From a virus: 56,969 nucleotides of DNA. The notes beneath the pieces are model-generated. The model was not told the origin of the DNA. It was given only the letters and a program-made list of their open reading frames with translations, and ran no database searches. This document shows positions 31,971-38,398 of this stretch, one piece after another. Numbering within the stretch: the first letter of the stretch is position 1; every line of letters begins with the position of its first letter. The stretch lies in the IMG/VR virus record IMGVR_UViG_3300048838_000199, positions 1-56,969 of that record; one strand, given 5' to 3'. A program made the position numbers and the translations under genes.

Positions 31971-32375
31971 TCATTCGCGCCGGTCACGCTCGTAAATAGC
32001 CTGCAGCCTTGCCTTGGCTTCAGCCTGCTCTGGCGTCAGTGCGTCGCCGGCCACCTCGAAACACTGCAGCACGAACAGGGCACTGATGGCCTGGCTGTAC
32101 TCGGTGTTCTCTCGGTCACGATGCAGCAGCCTGCGCTTCAGGTCGTCCACCTCTGCCTGCAGTCCTTCCACCGTCTTAGTTTCGGGGTCGCGCTGCTGAA
32201 TCTCTCGATTCAGATACCAGGCCGCCTTCTTTAGGTCCTCGGTGCCCGCCTTTTCCTTTTCGCGCAGCACGTACTTCACCACGTTGCCCAGGCAGAAGCC
32301 AAGGCCGAACTGCTCGATGATGCGCATTACCGTGTCGCCCTTGTAATGCCCTGGGTTCACTGGGTCGTGTCCCAT
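31971..32375 (-). CDS. DUF3310 family protein
   Basis: 134 residues. The signature is clear: NPGHYKG, then IEQFGLGFCLGNVVKYVLR and GTEDLKKAAWYLNREIQ, as in small phage proteins often annotated as DUF3310 or nucleotide-kinase-like. A coiled-coil C-terminal half follows (GLQAEVDDLKRRLLHRDREN). The ATG overlaps the ThyX stop (TGATG), which fits a role in nucleotide pools. Confidence 0.8.
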   Translation of the reverse strand: MGHDPVNPGHYKGDTVMRIIEQFGLGFCLGNVVKYVLREKEKAGTEDLKKAAWYLNREIQQRDPETKTVEGLQAEVDDLKRRLLHRDRENTEYSQAISALFVLQCFEVAGDALTPEQAEAKARLQAIYERDRRE

Positions 32376-33256
32376 CAGCGTGCCACCACCACGTTCTCGT
32401 TGGCGAAGTCCTTGCGATACTGCCGCCAGCCGGCAAAGTTGCCCCAGTATTCGCGCTCGGTGTCTGGTGTGGCCACGTGTTCAAACGGTGACCAGTGGCC
32501 AGACTTGGCCAACCTGTCGTGCAGCTCGATGTCGGCCAGCACGTCGCGCTTGCCTTCGTGGGTCAGGTAGGACACCCTGGCGCACCGGCCCACCGACACC
32601 TTGGTGACGTACTCGGGCAGCACCATCTCCATGTGGCTGCAGCTGATGCCTTCACCACCGTGGTATGCCGATGAATCCAGGTATGCCTGCACGTCCTGGA
32701 TGTCCTGGTCCTCGATCAGGGGCCAGTGCCACCAGCCTGCCGGCACTTCCTTCGGCTGGCTTGCTTCCATGGCTTCGCGCGCCATGGTCGCCACGGCCTG
32801 GAACGATGGCTCGGCCTCGGGACTGCAGCGCAGGTGCCAGACGTTGGCCCAGTCGGTCGCGCTTACGATGATCGTGCAGAACATCCAAGGCTCCAGCAGC
32901 CGGTTCACGTACTGCTTGTGGATGTTCAGCGTGTGCATCAGCCTGGCCTTGTTTACCGCGTCGTCCCGGCCTTCCAGCCACAGCGTGCGCGCCAGCTCTG
33001 CCTGGTCGTCGTCCAGAACGTCGCCGGCCTGCATGCCCTTCTGGTTCTGCCTGAACTCGGGCACGAACGGGTCGTCCACCACGCGCTGTATCAGCTTCTC
33101 GGTGGGGATGGCCCGGCTGCTGGCCGCGTTCCTGCTAAGCATTCGGTGGGTGTTCACCTCGGCCAGAATGACGCGCGGGAATGTCCATTCCATCGTGGTC
33201 AGTCGCTGGCCCTGTGGACTGATGGAATCACACAGGACGCGCGCGCTGATGGGCAT
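32375..33256 (-). CDS. thyX: Flavin-dependent thymidylate synthase
   Basis: 293 residues. The ThyX motif region is FPRVILAEVNTHRMLSRNAA with SSRAIP (His37-Arg38 to Arg48), and the second conserved block is QYVNRLLEPWMF then TDWANVWHLRCSPEAEPS. It converts dUMP to dTMP with methylenetetrahydrofolate and FAD. The start overlaps the lipoprotein stop (TAATG). With the MazG-like and DUF3310 genes it suggests phage control of thymidine nucleotides. The overall length is longer than typical ThyX by a central insert. Confidence 0.85.
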   Translation of the reverse strand: MPISARVLCDSISPQGQRLTTMEWTFPRVILAEVNTHRMLSRNAASSRAIPTEKLIQRVVDDPFVPEFRQNQKGMQAGDVLDDDQAELARTLWLEGRDDAVNKARLMHTLNIHKQYVNRLLEPWMFCTIIVSATDWANVWHLRCSPEAEPSFQAVATMAREAMEASQPKEVPAGWWHWPLIEDQDIQDVQAYLDSSAYHGGEGISCSHMEMVLPEYVTKVSVGRCARVSYLTHEGKRDVLADIELHDRLAKSGHWSPFEHVATPDTEREYWGNFAGWRQYRKDFANENVVVAR

Positions 33257-33678
33257 TACTTCTGCAGCTCCAGATTCAGCTGCTGCGTCTTGCCGTTGGC
33301 CGACGCATAGACCGTGCCCTCGATCTTGGGGCCAGCGCGCAGGAACAGCTGGCCGGTCACCGTGGCATCCGTGCTGCCGATCTTCAGGGTGCCGACGACG
33401 TTGCCGCTGCCGGACACCGTGCCGCTGCCGGTGAAGTCGGTGCCGGTTCGGTTGTTGTGGCCGGTGGCCGTGAACTTACCGCTGCCCTCGATGGCCATGG
33501 TGATGGGGCCGCTGCCGTTGACAGGTATCTGGTCCTGGAACGTGCCAGACCAGCTGCCGGCATAGGGGCTGCTGCCCCCACCCCCACCACCGCCCGAGCC
33601 AAGGTTGGCACCACCGCCACCGCAGCCGAAGGCAAGAACGACGAAAACGCCCAACAGGGCCATGCGCATGTGTTTCAT
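33256..33678 (-). CDS. Predicted lipoprotein
   Basis: 140 residues. The N-terminus MKHMRMALLGVFVVLAFGC is a lipoprotein signal with lipobox LAFGC; the Cys is followed by a Gly-rich stretch. The mature part is a small beta-rich domain with Thr/Gly-rich strands (SGKFTATGHNNRTGTDF, then SGNVVGTLKIGSTDATV). TATAAT lies 8 nt before the ATG. Phage lipoproteins often block superinfection or act in lysis; the sequence alone does not decide. It heads the transcript with ThyX and DUF3310. Confidence 0.75.
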   Translation of the reverse strand: MKHMRMALLGVFVVLAFGCGGGGANLGSGGGGGGGSSPYAGSWSGTFQDQIPVNGSGPITMAIEGSGKFTATGHNNRTGTDFTGSGTVSGSGNVVGTLKIGSTDATVTGQLFLRAGPKIEGTVYASANGKTQQLNLELQK

Positions 33679-33686
33679 ACAGCCGC

Positions 33687-33715
33687 ATTATAACACAGCA
33701 CCATGCAGCACGCAT
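33687..33715 (-). promoter_or_regulatory. Leaderless promoter with operator (site S7)
   Basis: TATAAT (33687-33692), 8 nt before the ATG at 33678. The spacer carries GCACCATGCAGCACGC. No TTGCAT -35 box. Confidence 0.6.
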
Positions 33716-33761
33716 ACAGCACAACGGGCCGCCGTTTCCAGCAGCCCGTCGACTTGGTTGC

Positions 33762-33866
33762 CTATCGCTTGGCTGGGTGCCGCAGCTGGCCCACGATCAG
33801 CAACCACACCCTGCAGAACCTGAACCGTGGCCGGCCTTGGTGTCTGCTCGGCTGCCGGTGCTTCAC
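33762..33866 (-). CDS. Possible 34-residue basic peptide
   Basis: A GTG at 33866 overlaps the stop of the previous frame (GTGA), the usual coupling in this genome, and opens 34 codons: KHRQPSRHQGRPRFRF then VWLLIVGQLRHPAKR. Very basic with a short hydrophobic stretch. Evidence is only the overlap and the lack of another use for the segment. Confidence 0.3.
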   Translation of the reverse strand: MKHRQPSRHQGRPRFRFCRVWLLIVGQLRHPAKR

Positions 33867-34497
33867 TGCTGGCCTTCCTGGTCCACCACCTGGCGCGCTT
33901 CGTCGTTCAGGGGTTCCACGTTGGTGAACTTCTGCGGCAGACCATGCTGGCCTGGCTGCGTCAGCCACTCGGGGTGCGTGGCTTCCTTCCACCACCTGGC
34001 ATACGTCGGTGTTTGCTCTGCGCGCCACACGCCGGCCAGCACCGGGCTGCGCATGTCGCCCTCGTTCACCACTTCCACCTCGCCGGCCTCGGCTGGCAGC
34101 ATGGTAATGCACCTGTGCTGGGTGATCTCGTGCAGGGCCTGCTCCAGCTCGGCCCGTGTCAGCCCCTTGGCGTTCAGCATCAGCTGCTGCTTGGCGAAGG
34201 TCAGGACGTGGCGCAGCCGCCCCATAATCGCATCGATGTCCTGCTCGGCTGCCTGGGCCTGTGCGTCGTTCTCGGGCACCTGCGCCAGAACCTCGGCCAG
34301 CTTGTCCAAGTCGGCAGTGGCTTCGTCCACCACCTCGATGGTCGCAGCCTCGGCCAGCACGACGCCGGCCTATGGTCGCCCTTCTTGGCCAGCAGCTGGT
34401 GGCTGTCCTTGTCGTCGGGGGCCTCGGCCAGGATGCCCTTGCCGTCCAGTCGCATCCAGATGTCGTGCGGGGCAGTGATGGGCTGCATGGTTGCCAT
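33863..34497 (-). pseudogene. Frameshifted gene or two overlapping frames, unknown function
   Basis: The ATG at 34497 (TAACAT box 7 nt upstream) opens MATMQPITAPHDIWMRLDGK and runs sensibly to KKGDHR near 34370. From there the plausible protein is in the -1 frame (VVLAEAATIEVVDEATADLD to the stop at 33863), which begins right after a TAG and has only a GTG without ribosome site. One inserted base at about 34370 would restore one protein of about 210 residues with acidic helices and a C-terminal VEPLNDEARQVVDQEGQQ. Either a true frameshift mutation, a sequence error, or recoding. Confidence 0.5.
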
Positions 34498-34504
34498 GGC
34501 TCTG

Positions 34505-34510
34505 ATGTTA
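34505..34510 (-). promoter_or_regulatory. -10 box (leaderless type)
   Basis: TAACAT, 7 nt before the ATG at 34497. Confidence 0.35.
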
Positions 34511-34520
34511 CCCGTGGGCA

Positions 34521-34565
34521 AAGTAAAGGCCCCCTACCGCTGCCGTCGCAGACCTCGGGGGCCTT
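34521..34565. terminator. Strong intrinsic terminator
   Basis: Nine-base arms AAGGCCCCC/GGGGGCCTT (34526-34534, 34557-34565), followed on the minus strand by TTTACTTTG. The arms are the same as in the terminator at 53294-53330. It ends the GH16-like transcript. Confidence 0.8.
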
Positions 34566-34631
34566 CCTGGACGACTCGCAGCTCCCACGTCTGGTGCTGC
34601 GCCAGGCTGCGCAGGATTCGCTGGTGTGACT

Positions 34632-35375
34632 TTACCCGCCTCGATCGGTGGCCGCGCCACTCGTGCCTGTCGTCTTGGTCGGTGCCGGCACGAACGACAC
34701 CCGAACATCGAACAGCCGCGCGCCTCTGCTGGCCGAGTCGGTGTACAGATACCCGTCCTTCATCAGCCAGTAGGCCATGCGCAGCTGGTGACCAACCGGG
34801 CACACGTCGGTGGTGCCTCGGCCCACTTCCTTCTTGGTGCCGTCTGGGAACACGCCCCACTGCACGACGTTCGCGCCCTTGGCATGCACTTCCATGGTCA
34901 GCTCGTACTTGTTGAAGGGCCGCGCCAGCTGCTTGAAGCTGGCCACGTTCACCCCTGCCCTGAACGCGCCGCAATACAGCAGGTACGGGTTGTTGGCGTC
35001 GCGCCAGCGCGTGGCTTCCAGCACGTCCACCTCGTCCTTGGTGGCGTCGTCGTACGTCCAGATGGCCCGCACGCCGGCAGGGTCGTCCTGGTCCATTCGG
35101 TTGCGCACCTCGAAGGTGTACGTGCCCAGCTGCACCTTCGGACCCAGGACGCCGGCAGACTCGAATGCGTTGGTGATCTTGAACCGCAGCCACCCCTGGC
35201 TCATGCTCTGCACCAGCTTGGGGTTGTACGGGGCCGCATATCCGACTTCACCGCTGCGCATGGTCCATGCCGTGATGCGAGTGGGTGCCGGGGTGTCGGC
35301 CTGGGTGGTTTCCTTGACTTGGCCAACGGCCAGGACAGCCGCCAGCAGAACGCCGATGATGGTTATGCGTCGCAT
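34632..35375 (-). CDS. Secreted GH16-like (concanavalin-fold) protein
   Basis: 247 residues. Signal peptide MRRITIIGVLLAAVLAVGQ. The jelly-roll core has VQLGTYTFEVRNRMDQDD, RAIWTYDDATKDEVDVLEAT and RPFNKYELTMEVHAKGANVV. E115-V-D117-V-L-E120 fits the GH16 catalytic motif ExDx(x)E with both acids present. GH16 enzymes cut beta-1,3/1,4-glucans and similar polysaccharides. A free, secreted form is unusual for a phage; it could loosen a host capsule or biofilm. TATAGT lies 5 nt before the ATG. Confidence 0.65.
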   Translation of the reverse strand: MRRITIIGVLLAAVLAVGQVKETTQADTPAPTRITAWTMRSGEVGYAAPYNPKLVQSMSQGWLRFKITNAFESAGVLGPKVQLGTYTFEVRNRMDQDDPAGVRAIWTYDDATKDEVDVLEATRWRDANNPYLLYCGAFRAGVNVASFKQLARPFNKYELTMEVHAKGANVVQWGVFPDGTKKEVGRGTTDVCPVGHQLRMAYWLMKDGYLYTDSASRGARLFDVRVSFVPAPTKTTGTSGAATDRGG

Positions 35376-35380
35376 GGCCG

Positions 35381-35386
35381 ACTATA
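35381..35386 (-). promoter_or_regulatory. -10 box for GH16-like gene (leaderless type)
   Basis: TATAGT, 5 nt before the ATG at 35375. Confidence 0.45.
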
Positions 35387-35391
35387 CCGCC

Positions 35392-35601
35392 TTACACGCG
35401 CTGCCGACGGGTGAACAGTGCCACGTACTCGGGCCTGGCCTTGCCCACCATCACCAGGGTGCCCGTGGCCCATTCCTCGCAGACCAGATACCAGCAGCTC
35501 GGGCAGCTGCGCCGCACCACCTTGCCGTTGTCGACCAGCTGGTGGATGGCACCGGGCTGGCCGCATCGGTCGCACTTGGCCAGGTCAGGGTTCCACGCCA
35601 T
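35392..35601 (-). CDS. Small zinc-ribbon protein
   Basis: 69 residues from the ATG at 35601, which overlaps the previous gene by 17 bases. CDRCGQPGAIHQ and CPSCWYLVCEEW give a four-cysteine zinc site. Last gene of the tightly overlapping 38047-35392 operon. Function unknown. Confidence 0.6.
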   Translation of the reverse strand: MAWNPDLAKCDRCGQPGAIHQLVDNGKVVRRSCPSCWYLVCEEWATGTLVMVGKARPEYVALFTRRQRV

Positions 35602-35893
35602 GGGCACACAGGATGCACCGCCGGCCTGGTCGCACGTACCACCCGCGCCTGTGGGTGCGCATCGGCAGGACGTGGCCGCATTCCAGCAGCTCTGCATCGG
35701 GCTGCCTAGCTTGCCAGTGGTCGCCCACCACGTCGTACACCGGGCTGGCGTCCCAGTTCAGCATCGCCCAGTGCCGGCTGCCCTCGATTCGGATGCCGCA
35801 GTCTGGCCAGAACTGCTGCCGTGGCACCTCGATCGTGTGGCCGCCCAGGTCCCAGACGTAAGCCACCACCTGCTGGACGGCCTTGCGCTTCAT
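35585..35893 (-). CDS. Small zinc-binding protein
   Basis: 102 residues. VAYVWDLGGHTIEVPRQQFW looks like a beta sheet. The C-terminal half holds ELLECGHVLPMRTHR and RRCILCAHG, a Cys/His zinc site. The ATG overlaps the previous stop (ATGA). Confidence 0.65.
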   Translation of the reverse strand: MKRKAVQQVVAYVWDLGGHTIEVPRQQFWPDCGIRIEGSRHWAMLNWDASPVYDVVGDHWQARQPDAELLECGHVLPMRTHRRGWYVRPGRRCILCAHGVEP

Positions 35894-36195
35894 GACTGTG
35901 CCCCCTTGCCCCTTGCCGGCACCAGTAACTCGAGACGGTGCAGTGCGCCCTTCCTGGTGTTCAGCGTCGCGCCTCGTGTCGATGGCCGCAGGCAGTCCCT
36001 ATGCAGAACGCGCAGGCTGCCGAACCTGGCTTGTGAGTCGTCAATCACGAACGGCCTGGTGCCGATCGGTTGCCCGCATTCGGGGCACTCCATGGCCGGC
36101 ACCTTGTCCAGGTCGCAGCCGTATGGCCCGATGTTCGCGCCCTCTCGTGGGCAGCACAGCAGGCAGGTGCAGCCGTCGACTGGCTCGTGATTCAC
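35890..36195 (-). CDS. Small cysteine-rich protein
   Basis: 101 residues from a GTG at 36195 overlapping the HAD-like stop. Cysteine groups CTCLLCC and MECPECGQPIGTRPF, then VLHRDCLRPS, suggest two zinc sites. The C-terminal third is basic. Function unknown. Confidence 0.6.
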   Translation of the reverse strand: MNHEPVDGCTCLLCCPREGANIGPYGCDLDKVPAMECPECGQPIGTRPFVIDDSQARFGSLRVLHRDCLRPSTRGATLNTRKGALHRLELLVPARGKGAQS

Positions 36196-36776
36196 TCCAC
36201 CCACCTGCCGAACCAGTTGCCGCGCACTTCCTTCAGCGTCACCGGCTTGGTCAGTAGCTTGGCCAGCTGCTGCACGTGCTGAACGTCCAGGCCCACGTTG
36301 GGATCTGTGCGCACCAGCCGTGGTGCCGGCACTTCCAGGTCGTCCACGATGGCGAAGGCCACCGGCACGCCGTCCATGCTCGGCTGCCGCCTGAACGCCT
36401 GCAGGTGTGCGCCTATCTGCTCGGCCCGCACCCTGGTGCCGTGCTGCTTCAGCCACTCCCAGTATTCGGGTGTGGTCCTGTTGCCCCAGAACTGGCCCTC
36501 GGTCGCATCTTCGTCGCTGGCCGTCACGCTGTGGATGCGCTGGTAACAGTCCAGCCCATGCGTCAGCAGCAGCGTCTCGATGCCGGCCATGGTCATGTTG
36601 CCGTTGTGCAGCTGATACCGCCAGGCCGACGACAGCACCAGCTGCACGTCGGGCATGGCTGCCAGCAGCCGGTTCATCAGGCCGGTGGGGTACGGGTGCA
36701 GGCCGCTGTACCCGTTGGCGTGCCGCTCGTGTCGATTCAGCACGCCATCGATGTCCAAGTACAGCAGCCGCATCAT
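36192..36776 (-). CDS. HAD-superfamily phosphatase-like protein
   Basis: 194 residues from the ATG at 36776 overlapping the MazG-like stop. Motif I is LLYLDIDGVLNRHER (DxDGVLN). Motif II is likely VQLVLSSAWR. The late acidic motif is VAFAIVDDLEVP (about 155-165). These are the HAD catalytic Asp, Ser and Asp pair. Relatives act as nucleotidases or nucleic-acid 3'-phosphatases. It probably works with the adjacent MazG-like enzyme in nucleotide cleansing. Confidence 0.7.
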   Translation of the reverse strand: MMRLLYLDIDGVLNRHERHANGYSGLHPYPTGLMNRLLAAMPDVQLVLSSAWRYQLHNGNMTMAGIETLLLTHGLDCYQRIHSVTASDEDATEGQFWGNRTTPEYWEWLKQHGTRVRAEQIGAHLQAFRRQPSMDGVPVAFAIVDDLEVPAPRLVRTDPNVGLDVQHVQQLAKLLTKPVTLKEVRGNWFGRWVE

Positions 36777-37168
36777 TCTGCGCACCCGCCAAGGCTGCCG
36801 TAAAACGGGCACCGGCCACACTCCAACAGCTCGGGGTGACCTTCTCGGAATCGCAGCTCCCTGCCACACTCTGGGCACACCGGCAGCTCGAGCCTGCCCT
36901 GCTGCCAGCTGTACAGCATGAACTCGGCCACCTTCTGCTTCTTGCGTTCCTTGTGTTCGCCACTGATGGCAGGCAGGTGCTGGCCTTCTTGCAGCATTTC
37001 ATAAACGGCCAGCAGGTCGGCCACTTCGCCCATAATCCTGTCCGCGTTGCTGTGTGGTTGCCCCTGCTGCACTTCGTCCAGCCCGAACCTGGTGGCCTTG
37101 CTGCACCGTTGCGCGACTTCCACGCCTTCCTCGCCCAGGATGCCCAGCAGCATATCCAGCAGCGTCAC
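36773..37168 (-). CDS. MazG-like nucleotide pyrophosphohydrolase with zinc ribbon
   Basis: 131 residues from a GTG at 37168 (GTGA overlap). LGILGEEGVEVAQRCSKATR supplies the EExxE motif and RIMGEVADLLAVYEML the ExxD motif of the all-alpha MazG fold, which hydrolyses NTPs or dNTPs to monophosphates. The C-terminal 40 residues are a zinc ribbon (LPVCPECGRELRF, ELLECGRCPFYG), an unusual addition. Confidence 0.7.
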   Translation of the reverse strand: MTLLDMLLGILGEEGVEVAQRCSKATRFGLDEVQQGQPHSNADRIMGEVADLLAVYEMLQEGQHLPAISGEHKERKKQKVAEFMLYSWQQGRLELPVCPECGRELRFREGHPELLECGRCPFYGSLGGCAE

Positions 37169-37473
37169 TGGTCCCACTCCCTGAGCAGTTCGCCCGTGAA
37201 CGTGATGGTGTTGCCGTCGTCGCCGGCCTGCACTTCCACGTGGGCACCGCTGGCGTTCTTGATGGCCTCGGCCATCTGCTCGGGGGTTGCGTCGTACGGC
37301 AGGGCCTCGGTTTCCCAGCCCTGCACGAACAGCTCGCCCTTCCACCTCGATGGCAGGACGCGCTCCCAGTGGTTGGGCAGCAGCCACGCCACCGCCCTGC
37401 CGATGATGCCGACGGGCACGACGACGCGCCGGCCCATCTGCCCAACCTTGAAGGATCCACCCGTGGCCTTCAC
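37165..37473 (-). CDS. Hypothetical protein
   Basis: 102 residues from a GTG at 37473 overlapping the previous stop. FKVGQMGRRVVVPVGIIGRA, LPSRWKGELFVQGWETEALP, and a C-terminal VEVQAGDDGNTITFTGELL suggest a small beta-rich fold. Part of the overlapping GTGA chain. Confidence 0.6.
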   Translation of the reverse strand: MKATGGSFKVGQMGRRVVVPVGIIGRAVAWLLPNHWERVLPSRWKGELFVQGWETEALPYDATPEQMAEAIKNASGAHVEVQAGDDGNTITFTGELLREWDQ

Positions 37474-37706
37474 AGGTCCAGCCCTCCCTGCCCAGCTGCC
37501 TCGGCCACCATGCGCGCTGCGTGCGCCTTGCCCTGCTCCCTGGCTTCGTCCTCGGTGTCGAATCCCACGGCCATCAGGTCGTCGCCGGTGCCTGTGTCCA
37601 GCGTATACGCCCAGTGGGTGCCGTCCACTTCCTTCCACAGCTCGGCCTTGGGGTGCCCGGTGTGTTCGCACTCGATGCCGGCCCACAGCATGTACTTCGC
37701 CCTCAC
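37470..37706 (-). CDS. Small hypothetical protein
   Basis: 78 residues from a GTG at 37706 overlapping the previous stop. KYMLWAGIECEHTGHPKAEL, then THWAYTLDTGTGDDLMAVGF and a terminal helix (DEAREQGKAHAARMVAEA) look like a small beta-beta-alpha domain. No family recognised. Confidence 0.6.
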   Translation of the reverse strand: MRAKYMLWAGIECEHTGHPKAELWKEVDGTHWAYTLDTGTGDDLMAVGFDTEDEAREQGKAHAARMVAEAAGQGGLDL

Positions 37707-38047
37707 GAGTCGCCCCCTTGCTTCTCGGCCATAACGCCCAGCACAATGCTGCGCACTGCGTCGGGGCAGATGGTCAGGAGGCTGTGCTGTAGCTGGTAGC
37801 GCGCCCGATACTCGCCGCACTTCTCACCGACCTGGTAGCGCGCCCGATACTCGCCGCACTTCTCACCGACTTGTCGACCTTGGTGGTACACCCGCACAGC
37901 GTTGGCCAGCTCTGACTGCGTTGCCTCACCTTCCAGGGTGAACAGCTTGTCGCCCTCGCAGCTGAACACCTCGGTGTGGCCCTGTTCGTTGATGATGCCC
38001 TCGTACACGTCGCCGTTGTACGTGGTGGTGTTGGTTGGTTCGTCCAT
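37703..38047 (-). CDS. Hypothetical protein with a 13-residue tandem duplication
   Basis: 114 residues from the ATG at 38047, 8 nt after a TATACT box; first gene of the chain down to 35392. N-terminal part NGDVYEGIINEQGHTEVF then CEGDKLFTLEG is beta-rich. In the middle QVGEKCGEYRARY occurs twice in direct repeat, from a perfect 39-bp DNA duplication. A single copy would probably suffice, so the duplication looks recent. Confidence 0.65.
   Translation of the reverse strand: MDEPTNTTTYNGDVYEGIINEQGHTEVFSCEGDKLFTLEGEATQSELANAVRVYHQGRQVGEKCGEYRARYQVGEKCGEYRARYQLQHSLLTICPDAVRSIVLGVMAEKQGGDS
37793..37870. repeat. 39-bp perfect tandem duplication
   Basis: Two identical 39-bp units (37793-37831 and 37832-37870), in frame in the gene 37703-38047. 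No imperfect copies flank it, which points to recent slippage or to active variation. Confidence 0.9.
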
Positions 38048-38055
38048 CACCGTGC

Positions 38056-38084
38056 AGTATAGCGCATCATGCAGCACGGTGTGG
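38056..38084 (-). promoter_or_regulatory. Leaderless promoter with operator (site S8)
   Basis: -10 TATACT (38056-38061), 8 nt before the ATG at 38047. The spacer holds CGTGCTGCATGATGC. The -35 position reads CCACAC instead of TTGCAT. Confidence 0.55.
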
Positions 38085-38091
38085 CGTCATT

Positions 38092-38388
38092 TCACCAAAG
38101 TGAATCATGCCAGTCTGGGCACTCGATCGTTTGGCCGGCCATGGCGTGGGGGCAGTCGCTGCAGTATTCGATGCGCCCATCCTTCAGGAACAGGTGGCAC
38201 TTGGTGATGTTCGCACCTTCGCGTGCGCCCACGCGCAGCGATGGCGTGAACGTTGGCCGCTCCAGGTCGCCGTTGAAGTCCCAGCGGGGCACCTCGAATG
38301 GGTGGACGCACTGGCACGCTGGGCAGTAGAAGATGTAACAGGACACCACGCCCGCCTGGTTGTTCAGCCCCTTGATCTTGGCCGCCAT
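38092..38388 (-). CDS. Conserved small phage protein (CxxC, DUF6527-like pattern)
   Basis: 98 residues. CYIFYCPACQCVHPFEV, FNGDLERPTFTPSLRV, CHLFLKDGRIEYCSDCPHAM and AGQTIECPDW match a small zinc-binding family found in many phages, sometimes mis-annotated as ammonia monooxygenase. I believe this is the DUF6527 type but cannot check. It follows the large terminase gene. Confidence 0.65.
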   Translation of the reverse strand: MAAKIKGLNNQAGVVSCYIFYCPACQCVHPFEVPRWDFNGDLERPTFTPSLRVGAREGANITKCHLFLKDGRIEYCSDCPHAMAGQTIECPDWHDSLW

Positions 38389-38398
38389 GCCCTCGATG

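Noticed and set aside
33703-34478. Plus-strand frames near 33.8-34.9 kb
   Set aside because: They run opposite minus-strand genes and lack promoter or ribosome site; codon use is that of antisense frames.
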